A stretch of 64,000 bases of DNA from positions 1,116,001 to 1,180,000 of the forward strand of contig NZ_CAJIMS010000001.1 in NCBI RefSeq assembly GCF_905175375.1, in the 5' to 3' direction. A program made the position numbers and the translations under genes. Shown in pieces: positions 27,426 to 35,462 of this stretch. Source of the DNA: Chryseobacterium aquaeductus (GTDB lineage: Bacteria; Bacteroidota; Bacteroidia; Flavobacteriales; Weeksellaceae). The number at the start of each line of letters is the position of its first letter. Positions within the stretch are counted from its first letter, which is position 1. The notes under the pieces are model-generated. The model was given only the letters and a program-made list of their open reading frames with translations. It searched no databases and was not told the origin of the DNA.

Positions 27426-27999
27426 CAAACTGGTTATTTTCGCCCTTTTATTAGGATTATTTGCCTCTTGCATCAAAAAAGAAGAGCAGCAGATGAGTGA
27501 TCTTGATAAATTAAGAAACAGTAATAATAAAATAACCTATCCCGCAGTGCAAATGGATAGCGCACAAGCTATAAACTCGATTACAAAACAAAAAATAGAA
27601 CAATTATTAGAGCTTTCTACACTTTATCTATCGGGAAACAAAAACACCGAAATTGACACTTTGATATTGTCTCAGATGAAAAATTATTTTCAGACACCAG
27701 ACAGTCTCGCCCTAACACAACTTCTGAGTGAGCTAGATAGCATGAAAGTGAAGCGTATTAAAGTAAATAATGTAGAAGTTTATAAAGAAGTGAAAAATGA
27801 AGACACGTTAGATCTTGCAAAATTTAATGTAGAATATTTTGACCAGAAAAATAAATCGATGGGAAGATTTGAGAAAAATGCTCAATACACGCTGATTTCA
27901 AAACCCGTGAAATTCAAAAAAGAATTTCAATTTTATTTTGTGAAATTCTATCACAATCCGCTGAAGAACGACAGCACATCAGTCGGCGTTACCAAATAA
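27412..27999 (+). CDS. Lipoprotein, partner of the upstream membrane protein
   Basis: The 195-residue product is a lipoprotein (MKTISKLVIFALLLGLFASC, lipobox FASC). The mature part has a Met/Asp-rich start and three or four segments of the type VKRIKVNNVEVYKEVKNEDT followed by strands (AKFNVEYFDQKNKSMGRFEK). I see no known domain. It starts inside the end of the upstream gene (14-nt overlap), so the two are translated together and should act at the same membrane. Its 3' end overlaps the convergent 5-FTHF cyclo-ligase gene by 49 nt. Confidence 0.82.
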   Translation: MKTISKLVIFALLLGLFASCIKKEEQQMSDLDKLRNSNNKITYPAVQMDSAQAINSITKQKIEQLLELSTLYLSGNKNTEIDTLILSQMKNYFQTPDSLALTQLLSELDSMKVKRIKVNNVEVYKEVKNEDTLDLAKFNVEYFDQKNKSMGRFEKNAQYTLISKPVKFKKEFQFYFVKFYHNPLKNDSTSVGVTK

Positions 28000-28523
28000 T
28001 CTAAGGGAATATCATGTTCCCAAACATCATCAATCAAAAAATCGGGGTTAAAATAATTAACTCCGATTTTTTTTGAATCTTTCGAAATATTTTCAAAAAA
28101 AGCATCGTAGAAACCTTTTCCATAACCTACTCTATTTCCTTTTGCATCACAATATAAAAGTGGTGTAATAATAAAATCGAAATTATTTTCTTCAGAATCC
28201 ACCTCAGATAAAGGTTCTGAAATTCCCCAACCATTAGTTTCAAACAATGTCTCAGGAAAAATCTCAACAGAAATCAACTTTGTATCTACAATTTTGGGAA
28301 CAAAGACCCGAATCTTTTGGTCTAAAAAATAATTAATAAAGATCTCGGTTCTAATTTCGTTAAACTTTTCTATAGGAATAAAAATATGGATTTTCTGTCC
28401 GGGATAAGGTTTAAAATAATTAATGAAATTTTTAAAAATCTTATCAGACAAGTAGAAAACCTCATCAGATAACAGGCTTTTTCTTTTTAGTAAATATTGT
28501 TTTCTAATCTCTGACTTTTCCAT
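27951..28523 (-). CDS. 5-formyltetrahydrofolate cyclo-ligase
   Basis: The enzyme converts 5-formyl-THF to 5,10-methenyl-THF with ATP. The start was placed at ATG 28523 (MEKSEIRKQYLLKRKSLLSD), giving 190 residues, the normal length; the frame is open to 28592 but the upstream part is AT-rich and covers a terminator. Family features are IRKQYLLKRKSLL near the start and the ATP-binding GNRVGYGKGFYDAFF near residue 136, with DFIITPLLYCDAKG before it. It is often called fthC or ygfA. The 3' end runs 49 nt into the convergent lipoprotein gene. Confidence 0.92.
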   Translation of the reverse strand: MEKSEIRKQYLLKRKSLLSDEVFYLSDKIFKNFINYFKPYPGQKIHIFIPIEKFNEIRTEIFINYFLDQKIRVFVPKIVDTKLISVEIFPETLFETNGWGISEPLSEVDSEENNFDFIITPLLYCDAKGNRVGYGKGFYDAFFENISKDSKKIGVNYFNPDFLIDDVWEHDIPLDYLVTPTDVLSFFSGL

Positions 28524-28533
28524 TTTCAAATTT

Positions 28534-28572
28534 AAAAAAATTGCGCTCCAAATGGAACGCAATTTTTTAAAC
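28534..28572 (-). terminator. Terminator of trhO
   Basis: On the minus strand AAAAAATTGCG...CGCAATTTTTT form a stem (one mismatch near the top, loop ATTT) followed by T residues, 49 nt downstream of the trhO stop and just upstream of the cyclo-ligase start. Confidence 0.8.
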
Positions 28573-28621
28573 TTTATATGATTTAAAAACAAAACTTAGA
28601 AAAAGCTCTATTACTAGTTTT

Positions 28622-29980
28622 TTATGATTCTAAAATTTTATACAATCTATCTGACAAACGAATTCTAAACGGAAGTTCAAAAGTGATTTGATCACCATTT
28701 TTAGCAGTTTCGCATGGGCTTCCATTCACGAAAATTTCAGTGATCGTAACTTGTTGTTCTCCTGTAGTGGGTCCGGAAATCAACACCATATCGCCCACTG
28801 ACAATTCTTGATTTACAATAAGAAACTGTGCAATTTTCGATCTGGTGTAATAATGTTCTGCTTTACCAACTAAGGTTTTTTTAACAGCAATTTTTTGTCG
28901 AATATTTTTCTTTTCTGCCTTTGCTAATGGCTTATCGGGTAAATCTCCAGATTTCTTAAAAGTTAAAGCATCAGATTTTCCTTTTCTGAAAACTTTATTT
29001 CCAACTTGCAGACCTTTTCTTAATCTTACTTGCTCTTCCTGTGGCAAATGTGTGATTTCTAAACATTCTGCAGAACAGCAATTTTCCATTGCATCTTTGC
29101 ACTCATCACATTGAATAAATAACAAATGACAAGCATCATTAGCGCAATTGGTATGATTATCACAAGGTTTTCCGCATTGGTGACATTGAGAAACAATATC
29201 ATCGGTAATTCGCTCTCCTAAGCGATGATCAAACACAAAATTCTTCCCGATGAATTTACTTTCTATATTTTCTTCTTTAATTTGACGAGTATACTCGATG
29301 ATTCCGCCTTCCAACTGAAAGACGTTTTTGAAACCTTGATGTTTGAAATAGGCACTGGCTTTTTCGCAACGAATTCCGCCGGTACAGTACATCAGAAGGT
29401 TCTTATCTTCCTTAAAATCCTGTAATTGTTCATTGATAATCGGCAAACTTTCTCTGAAAGTTTCTACATCCGGAGTGATAGCACCCTCAAAATGTCCCAC
29501 TTCACTTTCGTAATGATTTCTAAAGTCAACAACAATCGTATTTGGATCTTCCAACAAATCATTAAATTCCTGCGCTTTTAGGTGTATTCCTTTGTTGGTT
29601 ACATCAAATGTATCATCGTTCAGACCATCTGCAACAATCTTATTTCGAACTTTAATGGTTAATTTTAAGAAAGAATGATCGTCCTGTTCTACTGCTACGT
29701 TTAAGCGAATTCCTTTCATAAAATCATAAGCTTCTAACGTTTCACGGAAGGCTTCCAGATTGTCAGCAGGAATACTCATCTGGGCGTTTATCCCCTCATG
29801 AGCCACATAAATACGACCAAGCGCATCAAGCTGGTTCCAGGCTATAAATAATTCGTCGCGAAATTTTTTGGGATCTGAAAGATTGGCGTACGCATAGAAA
29901 GACAAAGTAAGGCGTTGCTTACCGGCTTCATCAATTAGTTGAGCTCTTTCTTCTGCGCTTAAAGTGTTATACAGTTGCAT
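28622..29980 (-). CDS. trhO: tRNA U34 hydroxylase TrhO with a C-terminal beta-barrel extension
   Basis: TrhO makes 5-hydroxyuridine at position 34 of tRNA. The start was placed at ATG 29980 (MQLYNTLSAEERAQLIDEAG) rather than 30028, giving 452 residues. The N-terminal domain (about 20-130) is followed by a rhodanese domain (about 140-235) with catalytic Cys199 in LMYCTGGIRC. A zinc cluster follows (cysteines about 266-306). E. coli TrhO ends near residue 350; here residues 370-450 add a domain (GKAEHYYTRSKIAQF, LSVGDMVLISGPTTGEQQ, RIRLSDRLYKIL) that looks like the EF-Tu domain-2/U32-peptidase C-terminal barrel. A -7-like TATCTTTG lies at 30023-30016. Confidence 0.9.
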   Translation of the reverse strand: MQLYNTLSAEERAQLIDEAGKQRLTLSFYAYANLSDPKKFRDELFIAWNQLDALGRIYVAHEGINAQMSIPADNLEAFRETLEAYDFMKGIRLNVAVEQDDHSFLKLTIKVRNKIVADGLNDDTFDVTNKGIHLKAQEFNDLLEDPNTIVVDFRNHYESEVGHFEGAITPDVETFRESLPIINEQLQDFKEDKNLLMYCTGGIRCEKASAYFKHQGFKNVFQLEGGIIEYTRQIKEENIESKFIGKNFVFDHRLGERITDDIVSQCHQCGKPCDNHTNCANDACHLLFIQCDECKDAMENCCSAECLEITHLPQEEQVRLRKGLQVGNKVFRKGKSDALTFKKSGDLPDKPLAKAEKKNIRQKIAVKKTLVGKAEHYYTRSKIAQFLIVNQELSVGDMVLISGPTTGEQQVTITEIFVNGSPCETAKNGDQITFELPFRIRLSDRLYKILES

Positions 29981-30217
29981 GCTATAAACGTTATTAAGTG
30001 AGAAAAATATTTTTGCAAAGATAAACATTTTTCAAATGACAAATCCAGATAGCAAGATACATCGATGATGGAAAATTTGGCAGAAAATCGTTAAGCTAAT
30101 TTTAAGTTTCGTTAATATGGTACGAAAATTATGACATAATTTATAAAATCATGCAAAAGCCGTTAAATTTTAGTTAAAATTGAAACATAGCATAACAATT
30201 GCATACTTATTAAGCAT

Positions 30218-30225
30218 TAAATTTG
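30218..30225 (+). promoter_or_regulatory. -7 element of the HtrA-type protease gene
   Basis: TAAATTTG, 42 nt before the ATG at 30268. The best upstream TTG is 16 nt away, shorter than usual, so the site is uncertain. The gap 29981-30267 contains this and the TrhO promoter region and no gene that I can see. Confidence 0.4.
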
Positions 30226-30267
30226 TGTACAGATATACTAATTAATTTTAAAAAAAGAAGATAAACA

Positions 30268-31797
30268 ATGAAGAGTACTTTAAAAAAACTTTTACCATTT
30301 GCGGTAGTCGGAGTGATATCTGGTGCAACCACTGTTGGTGTACAACAATATATTGCTCACGACTCAAACACACAAGATCAGTCTTATTTTACCAAAGCGT
30401 CTGATGTTTCATTCGTAGGGATGAATACTGCGGCCGTGGGAGATGATTTTGTAAAAGCTGCCAAAACGACAGTTCCTGCAGTAGTAACAATCAAAAACTA
30501 TCAAACAAGGACTTCCAGCCGAGCGTCTGAGCAAGATCTGTTTGATTATTTCTTTGGTGATCCTTTCGGAGGAAGAGGTCAGCAAAGACAAAAACAACAG
30601 CAGCAAGCTCCTGACAATATGCCTTCAGGAATGGGTTCTGGTGTTATTATCTCGGCAGATGGTTATATAATATCTAATAATCACGTCGTTGCCGGGGCAA
30701 ACAAATTAGAAGTTGTGCTGAGTAACAAAAAATCTTACATCGCAACTTTAGTAGGTACAGATCCGAATACGGATATTTCTTTATTGAAAATCGAAGAAAA
30801 AGGTTTACCATTTTTAAATTTCGCCAACTCCGATAATATTGATGTCGGACAATGGGTTTTAGCAGTTGGAAATCCTTTGGGATTAAATTCCACAGTTACT
30901 GCAGGTATTATTTCTGCAAAAGGGCGTGGAATCGGAATTCTTGCCGGACAAGGAAAAGCAGCAAATCCTATTGAAAGTTTTATTCAGACAGATGCTGCCA
31001 TTAACCCGGGGAACTCTGGTGGCGCATTGGTAAATGTGAATGGCGATCTAATTGGAATAAACTCTGCAATCTCTTCTACGACCGGCTACTATCAGGGTTA
31101 CGGTTTTGCCGTTCCTGCTAATTTGGCAAGAAAGGTAGTTGAAGACATTAAAAAATTCGGAATTGTACAAAGAGGATTCTTAGGTGTAAGTTCTTTAGAC
31201 CTTTCAAACGATCAGCAGGTTGCACTTTACAACAGAGACAAAAAAGCGAATCTCAAAGTGGGTTCCGGAGTTTATATTACCGGTTTTTCGGAAAACAGTG
31301 GTGCAGAAGATGCAGGCTTGAAGTCAGGAGATATTATTACAAAAGTTGATCAGACGCCAATTACAGATTTTGCTGACCTATCGATCTCAGTCGGCAGCAA
31401 ACGTCCGGGTGACAAAGTAATGGTTTCTTACCTAAGAAATGGTAAAGAAAATACGACTACTGTGACTTTAAAAGATCAAAAAGGAGGCACTATCGCCAGA
31501 TCAAAAGCCGATTTGAGTGTTACAGAAAAAATAGGAGCTGACTTTGAACCGTTGAATGACAAATTTAAAACTGAATACGGTTTAAATAGTGGTGTTGTTA
31601 CCAAAAATGTAACTGAAGGAAGCGAGATGGCTAAGATTGGAATTGTGGATGATTATATCGTGATAGAAATCAATGGCAAACCAGTGAATTCTCAGAAAGA
31701 TGTAGAGAAGATTTTGGAAAAATATCAAGGTAATGTACAGGTGAAATTTGTAGATTATTCAGGTAGAATATACACCAAAGGGTTTAAAATGCCTTAG
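30268..31797 (+). CDS. Do-type periplasmic serine protease/chaperone (HtrA/DegP)
   Basis: The protein degrades or refolds misfolded envelope proteins. The 509-residue product has a single N-terminal membrane/signal segment (LLPFAVVGVISGATTVG), a Gln/Arg-rich loop (residues 103-115), and a trypsin-like domain with catalytic His139 (SNNHV), Asp169 (NTDIS) and Ser250 (GNSGG). Two PDZ domains follow at about 300-400 and 415-505. Length and order are typical of DegP-like proteins; degP versus degQ cannot be told apart. A terminator follows 24 nt after the stop. Confidence 0.95.
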   Translation: MKSTLKKLLPFAVVGVISGATTVGVQQYIAHDSNTQDQSYFTKASDVSFVGMNTAAVGDDFVKAAKTTVPAVVTIKNYQTRTSSRASEQDLFDYFFGDPFGGRGQQRQKQQQQAPDNMPSGMGSGVIISADGYIISNNHVVAGANKLEVVLSNKKSYIATLVGTDPNTDISLLKIEEKGLPFLNFANSDNIDVGQWVLAVGNPLGLNSTVTAGIISAKGRGIGILAGQGKAANPIESFIQTDAAINPGNSGGALVNVNGDLIGINSAISSTTGYYQGYGFAVPANLARKVVEDIKKFGIVQRGFLGVSSLDLSNDQQVALYNRDKKANLKVGSGVYITGFSENSGAEDAGLKSGDIITKVDQTPITDFADLSISVGSKRPGDKVMVSYLRNGKENTTTVTLKDQKGGTIARSKADLSVTEKIGADFEPLNDKFKTEYGLNSGVVTKNVTEGSEMAKIGIVDDYIVIEINGKPVNSQKDVEKILEKYQGNVQVKFVDYSGRIYTKGFKMP

Positions 31798-31820
31798 GAA
31801 ATCATATATTTGATTATAGC

Positions 31821-31850
31821 AAAAACGCTGCACAATGCAGCGTTTTTTTT
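31821..31850. terminator. Bidirectional terminator
   Basis: AAAAACGCTGCA/TGCAGCGTTTTT with a 3-nt loop CAA and a T run on each strand. It separates the HtrA gene from the convergent membrane-protein gene ending at 31861. Confidence 0.9.
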
Positions 31851-31860
31851 GTTTAAATTA

Positions 31861-32313
31861 TTATCTGTTATTGATCTTATCAGCGATTTTTTTCTTTTTA
31901 TTCCTTTCATAAATGACTTCAACAATCTTTCCGCCAATCCAGGAAAAAGGAAAAAACACAAGAAAAATTGAAATTTTATAAAATGTAGGATGGTAAGGAA
32001 AAACAATCACATCAAGCATTGCGATGAAAAGCATGATGAAACCGATAAGAATCGCATACGCTACTTTTGCGAACTTCACAATCATCGCTGTAGCAACACC
32101 TCCTACTGTTGTTCCTAAACCTGAAATAAAAAGGAGAAATCCGAAGAAAGCATCATCATTTTTCATGCTTTCCAAAAACCTTTGCCAATGCTCAAAAGGT
32201 GCAAAAGCTTCAAAAGTGATCCACTTTGGAAAAGCTCTTATACCAAGAGTAATAATAAGCCCGGCAATAACGAGACCTACTAAAACAGCAAATGTATTTC
32301 TGATAAAACTCAT
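31861..32313 (-). CDS. Four-helix membrane protein, unknown function
   Basis: The 150-residue product has about four hydrophobic segments: TFAVLVGLVIAGLIITLGIR, GFLLFISGLGTTVGGVATAM, YAILIGFIMLFIAMLDVIVF and ISIFLVFFPFSWIGGKIVEV. It ends with a Lys-rich cytoplasmic tail. No motif gives a function. Its start codon overlaps the ridA stop by one base (TAATG), so it is coupled to ridA. Confidence 0.8.
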   Translation of the reverse strand: MSFIRNTFAVLVGLVIAGLIITLGIRAFPKWITFEAFAPFEHWQRFLESMKNDDAFFGFLLFISGLGTTVGGVATAMIVKFAKVAYAILIGFIMLFIAMLDVIVFPYHPTFYKISIFLVFFPFSWIGGKIVEVIYERNKKKKIADKINNR

Positions 32314-32693
32314 TAATCCTGATGTGCAATCATAGAAATTTCTATATCAACATTTTTTGGCAGACAAGATACCTGTACTGTTTCTCTTGCCGGATAACTT
32401 TCTGCATCCAGATATGAAGCATAAATATCATTCATCACTGCAAAGTCATCCATACTTTTTAAGAAAATACTGGCTTTCACTACATTTTTAAATGTCATCC
32501 CAGCCTCAGTAAGAATAGCCTCAAGGTTTTTCATAACCTGATGAGTTTCTTTTTCAATTCCTTCTACCAATTTTCCTGTAGCAGGATCAACAGGAATTTG
32601 ACCTGAAATATACAAAACTCCGTTTGCGAAATTAGCTTGAGAATAAGGTCCAATAGCTGCAGGAGCATTAGTAGTAGATATTATTTTTTTCAT
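32313..32693 (-). CDS. ridA: RidA family reactive-intermediate deaminase
   Basis: RidA hydrolyses toxic 2-aminoacrylate and related enamines/imines. The start was placed at ATG 32693 (MKKIISTTNAPAAIGPYSQA), giving the family length of 126. Motifs include APAAIGPYSQA, YISGQIPVDPATGKLV and YPARETVQVSCLPKNVDIEI; the Arg in ARETV and the Glu of EISMIA agree with active RidA proteins. The next gene starts on its stop codon. Confidence 0.93.
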   Translation of the reverse strand: MKKIISTTNAPAAIGPYSQANFANGVLYISGQIPVDPATGKLVEGIEKETHQVMKNLEAILTEAGMTFKNVVKASIFLKSMDDFAVMNDIYASYLDAESYPARETVQVSCLPKNVDIEISMIAHQD

Positions 32694-32819
32694 GTGAGAA
32701 TATATTAATTTTTTATTATGCATATCGCATTATCTTCACTACAAGTGAAAATCATGCCGTTTTTACAGAATTTATTTCGGTTGCAAATATAAAATTTAAA
32801 ATTAAATAAAACAGTGATT

Positions 32820-35408
32820 CTAGAACGAAGGATTGGGCTGGGTAAAGCTTCTGTCTTTATACTTCAGCGCATCGCTCAGGATATTGGCTTTAATTCCGAT
32901 AAAAAAGTCATAGACTTTATATTGACCAAACGGCACCCAGTTAAAATTGATAGTAAAACTTCGCTGATCTCTGGAAAATCCTATCCTTGTGTAAGCTAAT
33001 TCTTTGGTTACCAAATCGTAATGTGTGCTTCCTGTGATATTCCAAAAAGGAGTCAGTTTAATACTTCCGTCTAGACCTATGGAAGCAATTCTATTTGGAG
33101 TTCTCGCTGTCGTTCTTGAATATGCATAATTGGCATTCACATTTAAAGTCCATGCCTGATCAAAATGTGCGTAGTTATCGTCATCGAAATAATAATTTTC
33201 GTTTCTTATTTCACCTTTCGAACCGTATTTTTTGGCGTAATCTGTTTTCTCTCCGAAAAGTTCACTGCTCAATGGGTAAGAAAGCTGCACGTTAAATGCC
33301 TGTACACTGAAAGCTCCAAATTCTTCTGTTCTAATGCCTATTTCTTCGCCCGGAAAAAAAATCGTTTTATAAGGATCCAAAGTTAAGCTGGTGTTGATAC
33401 TCAGCTTATTGTCAAACATAGAAGACTGTCCGTTGATGGTAATAATAGACCAAGGATGAGTTTTCGCTGCAAAATTATAGCTTCCTGAAAGGTTTAAAGA
33501 TTCAAAAATTTTGATTTTTTTCACCCCTGTAGAATCACTTTTAGATCTCACTTTCATCTCAATATTATTTCCGATATTGAAACCTAATGCACCTACCAAG
33601 CCTGAAGTTGGCGCACCTACAATTCCGTTATCAAAGATTGAATAAGATGTGATAGCACCATTAGCATCAAAGTAATTTCTAAAATATCCAAACCCGGAAC
33701 CTCCGAAATCCGGAGAATAGGTAAAGCCGATACTAGGAGTCATCATGTGTCTTATTGCCTCAATTGACCCACCTTTCTTAAAATTTGCCTGTCCGTAAAG
33801 TTGCGTTTGCAAACTCGCCGTAGTAGAGAAAGTAGAATAACCTGCTATTTTTTTATTCACCTGATCTGTCACTTTATTTTCGATAGGATCATAAAATTTT
33901 GTCAGTGTTTTTGTAGTCAATGCATTATCAATATTTGCTCCTAAACTGAATGTAAAATATTTTGCAATCGTAGTATTGGTTCCTAGCGAAATATTGTTTT
34001 TAAGACCCGTCTGCATTTTGTCCCACATTGCTTTGGTAAATAGTTCACCTTCTTCGGTACTCACAAAATTGGTTAAATTTAAACCTGTATTGACGGTAAT
34101 ATTTTCTAATAAACCAGTTCTTGTACCCGTTTTTGTTCCGAACAGATAAAATTGATTGATCGCCACATTCATTTGCGGTAAACGCAAATCTGCCAGTCCG
34201 GTCGCAAAATTTTGAGAATAAGAAGCGGTTCCTGTAATGGTGGCAGGAAGCTTTAAAAATCTTTTGGTAAGAGTAAGCGTAGAATTCTGTTGTGTTCTGA
34301 GCACACTCTGATCCATAATATAGTTATTGTTGACGGTATTGTTGTAAAAAGTCTGACTTGTTACATCCACCGAAGCAGAAAAATTCAGGAACGGATTAGC
34401 CTTTGAATCCTGGCTGTGTCTCCACGCAATCCTGTAGGTTCCTGTTTTACTATAATCATCCAAACCTTTGATCCCTCTTACCGTTGTTCCGATATCAGCA
34501 GCAAAATTCCCGGAGTATCGGTATTTTTTGAGATAATTCATTTCCGGACGAAGATTCCAGCTACCCTTAGTATAGATGTCGGCCAAAACTTTCAGGTCAA
34601 AATGTTCTCCGATGGGTTGATAATATCCTATTCCGTTTAAGAAAAATCCTACATCTTGCCGTTCGCCAAAACTGGGAATCAGAATTCCTGCAGATCTTTT
34701 ATCTGAAAAAGGCAAAATAGCAAACGGCATCACCAAAGGCGTAGGAACTTCTTCTATATACATCTGCACAGGACCTGTGATAATGGAAGAACCACTTTTT
34801 CCTTTCACCATTTTTATATGAGAAGCACGCAATTTGTAATCAGCAACGGTATCTTTTTTCTTGATAAAATAATCGTCTGTTGTAAAATCTGCACGTCTCA
34901 TAACGAAAACCGAATCGTTATATTTTTTGGTTTTTTGAGCTACAATAATCCCTTCACTTTCTTCAGTTCTCGCATCGTAAGCAATAGCTTCGCGAGTCTT
35001 GGTATTGTAATTGAAATTCGTAGTCTCATACTTTTTCCCGGCTTGTGTTACTTGCACCAATTCTATGACTTTCCCTAAAGAATCTTCCTTTCCTCTGGCA
35101 TAAATCAAATTTTTCTGTTCATCAATTGATATGTAATCTGCATCAATTTGCATATCCTGATACTTTACCTGAGCATTTTTGTTCAGGTAAATCATTTTTT
35201 TAGGAAAGTCTCTGCGTTGAACGTCTGCCTTAGTTTCAAGTATATCTTCTAGGGCTTCCTTTTTTACAACAATAGTATCCGTTTTGGGGATGGTATCATT
35301 AACTATCTTTGTTTCCGTTAATTTTTTAGGTGCTTGCTGTGCTAAAAAACTGTTAAAAATTAGGATAATTAAAATTTGTAATATATTTTTGAAGACGGTT
35401 TTGTCCAA
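32820..35408 (-). CDS. lptD: LPS-assembly protein LptD (putative)
   Basis: LptD is the outer-membrane beta-barrel that inserts LPS. The product is about 862 residues from TTG 35408 (LDKTVFKNILQILIILIFNS, signal peptide); the frame is also open from TTG 35435, but a TAATTTTG -7 element covers that codon (35440-35433), so the shorter start is preferred. An OstA-like N-terminal domain is seen (MIYLNKNAQVKYQDMQIDAD) and then barrel strands such as PLVMPFAILPFSDKRSAGIL. It ends in an aromatic residue (NPSF), as expected for a barrel. Both starts are non-ATG. Confidence 0.85.
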   Translation of the reverse strand: MDKTVFKNILQILIILIFNSFLAQQAPKKLTETKIVNDTIPKTDTIVVKKEALEDILETKADVQRRDFPKKMIYLNKNAQVKYQDMQIDADYISIDEQKNLIYARGKEDSLGKVIELVQVTQAGKKYETTNFNYNTKTREAIAYDARTEESEGIIVAQKTKKYNDSVFVMRRADFTTDDYFIKKKDTVADYKLRASHIKMVKGKSGSSIITGPVQMYIEEVPTPLVMPFAILPFSDKRSAGILIPSFGERQDVGFFLNGIGYYQPIGEHFDLKVLADIYTKGSWNLRPEMNYLKKYRYSGNFAADIGTTVRGIKGLDDYSKTGTYRIAWRHSQDSKANPFLNFSASVDVTSQTFYNNTVNNNYIMDQSVLRTQQNSTLTLTKRFLKLPATITGTASYSQNFATGLADLRLPQMNVAINQFYLFGTKTGTRTGLLENITVNTGLNLTNFVSTEEGELFTKAMWDKMQTGLKNNISLGTNTTIAKYFTFSLGANIDNALTTKTLTKFYDPIENKVTDQVNKKIAGYSTFSTTASLQTQLYGQANFKKGGSIEAIRHMMTPSIGFTYSPDFGGSGFGYFRNYFDANGAITSYSIFDNGIVGAPTSGLVGALGFNIGNNIEMKVRSKSDSTGVKKIKIFESLNLSGSYNFAAKTHPWSIITINGQSSMFDNKLSINTSLTLDPYKTIFFPGEEIGIRTEEFGAFSVQAFNVQLSYPLSSELFGEKTDYAKKYGSKGEIRNENYYFDDDNYAHFDQAWTLNVNANYAYSRTTARTPNRIASIGLDGSIKLTPFWNITGSTHYDLVTKELAYTRIGFSRDQRSFTINFNWVPFGQYKVYDFFIGIKANILSDALKYKDRSFTQPNPSF

Positions 35409-35462
35409 TTTTTGTTTTATATAATTTAGGCTCAAAATTAGTATAATTTTTAAAACTGTAAG

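Noticed and set aside
28527..28534. CAAATTTA as a -7 element for the cyclo-ligase gene
   Set aside because: It is 4 nt from the start and inside AT-rich terminator flank, without a -33 partner at the right distance.
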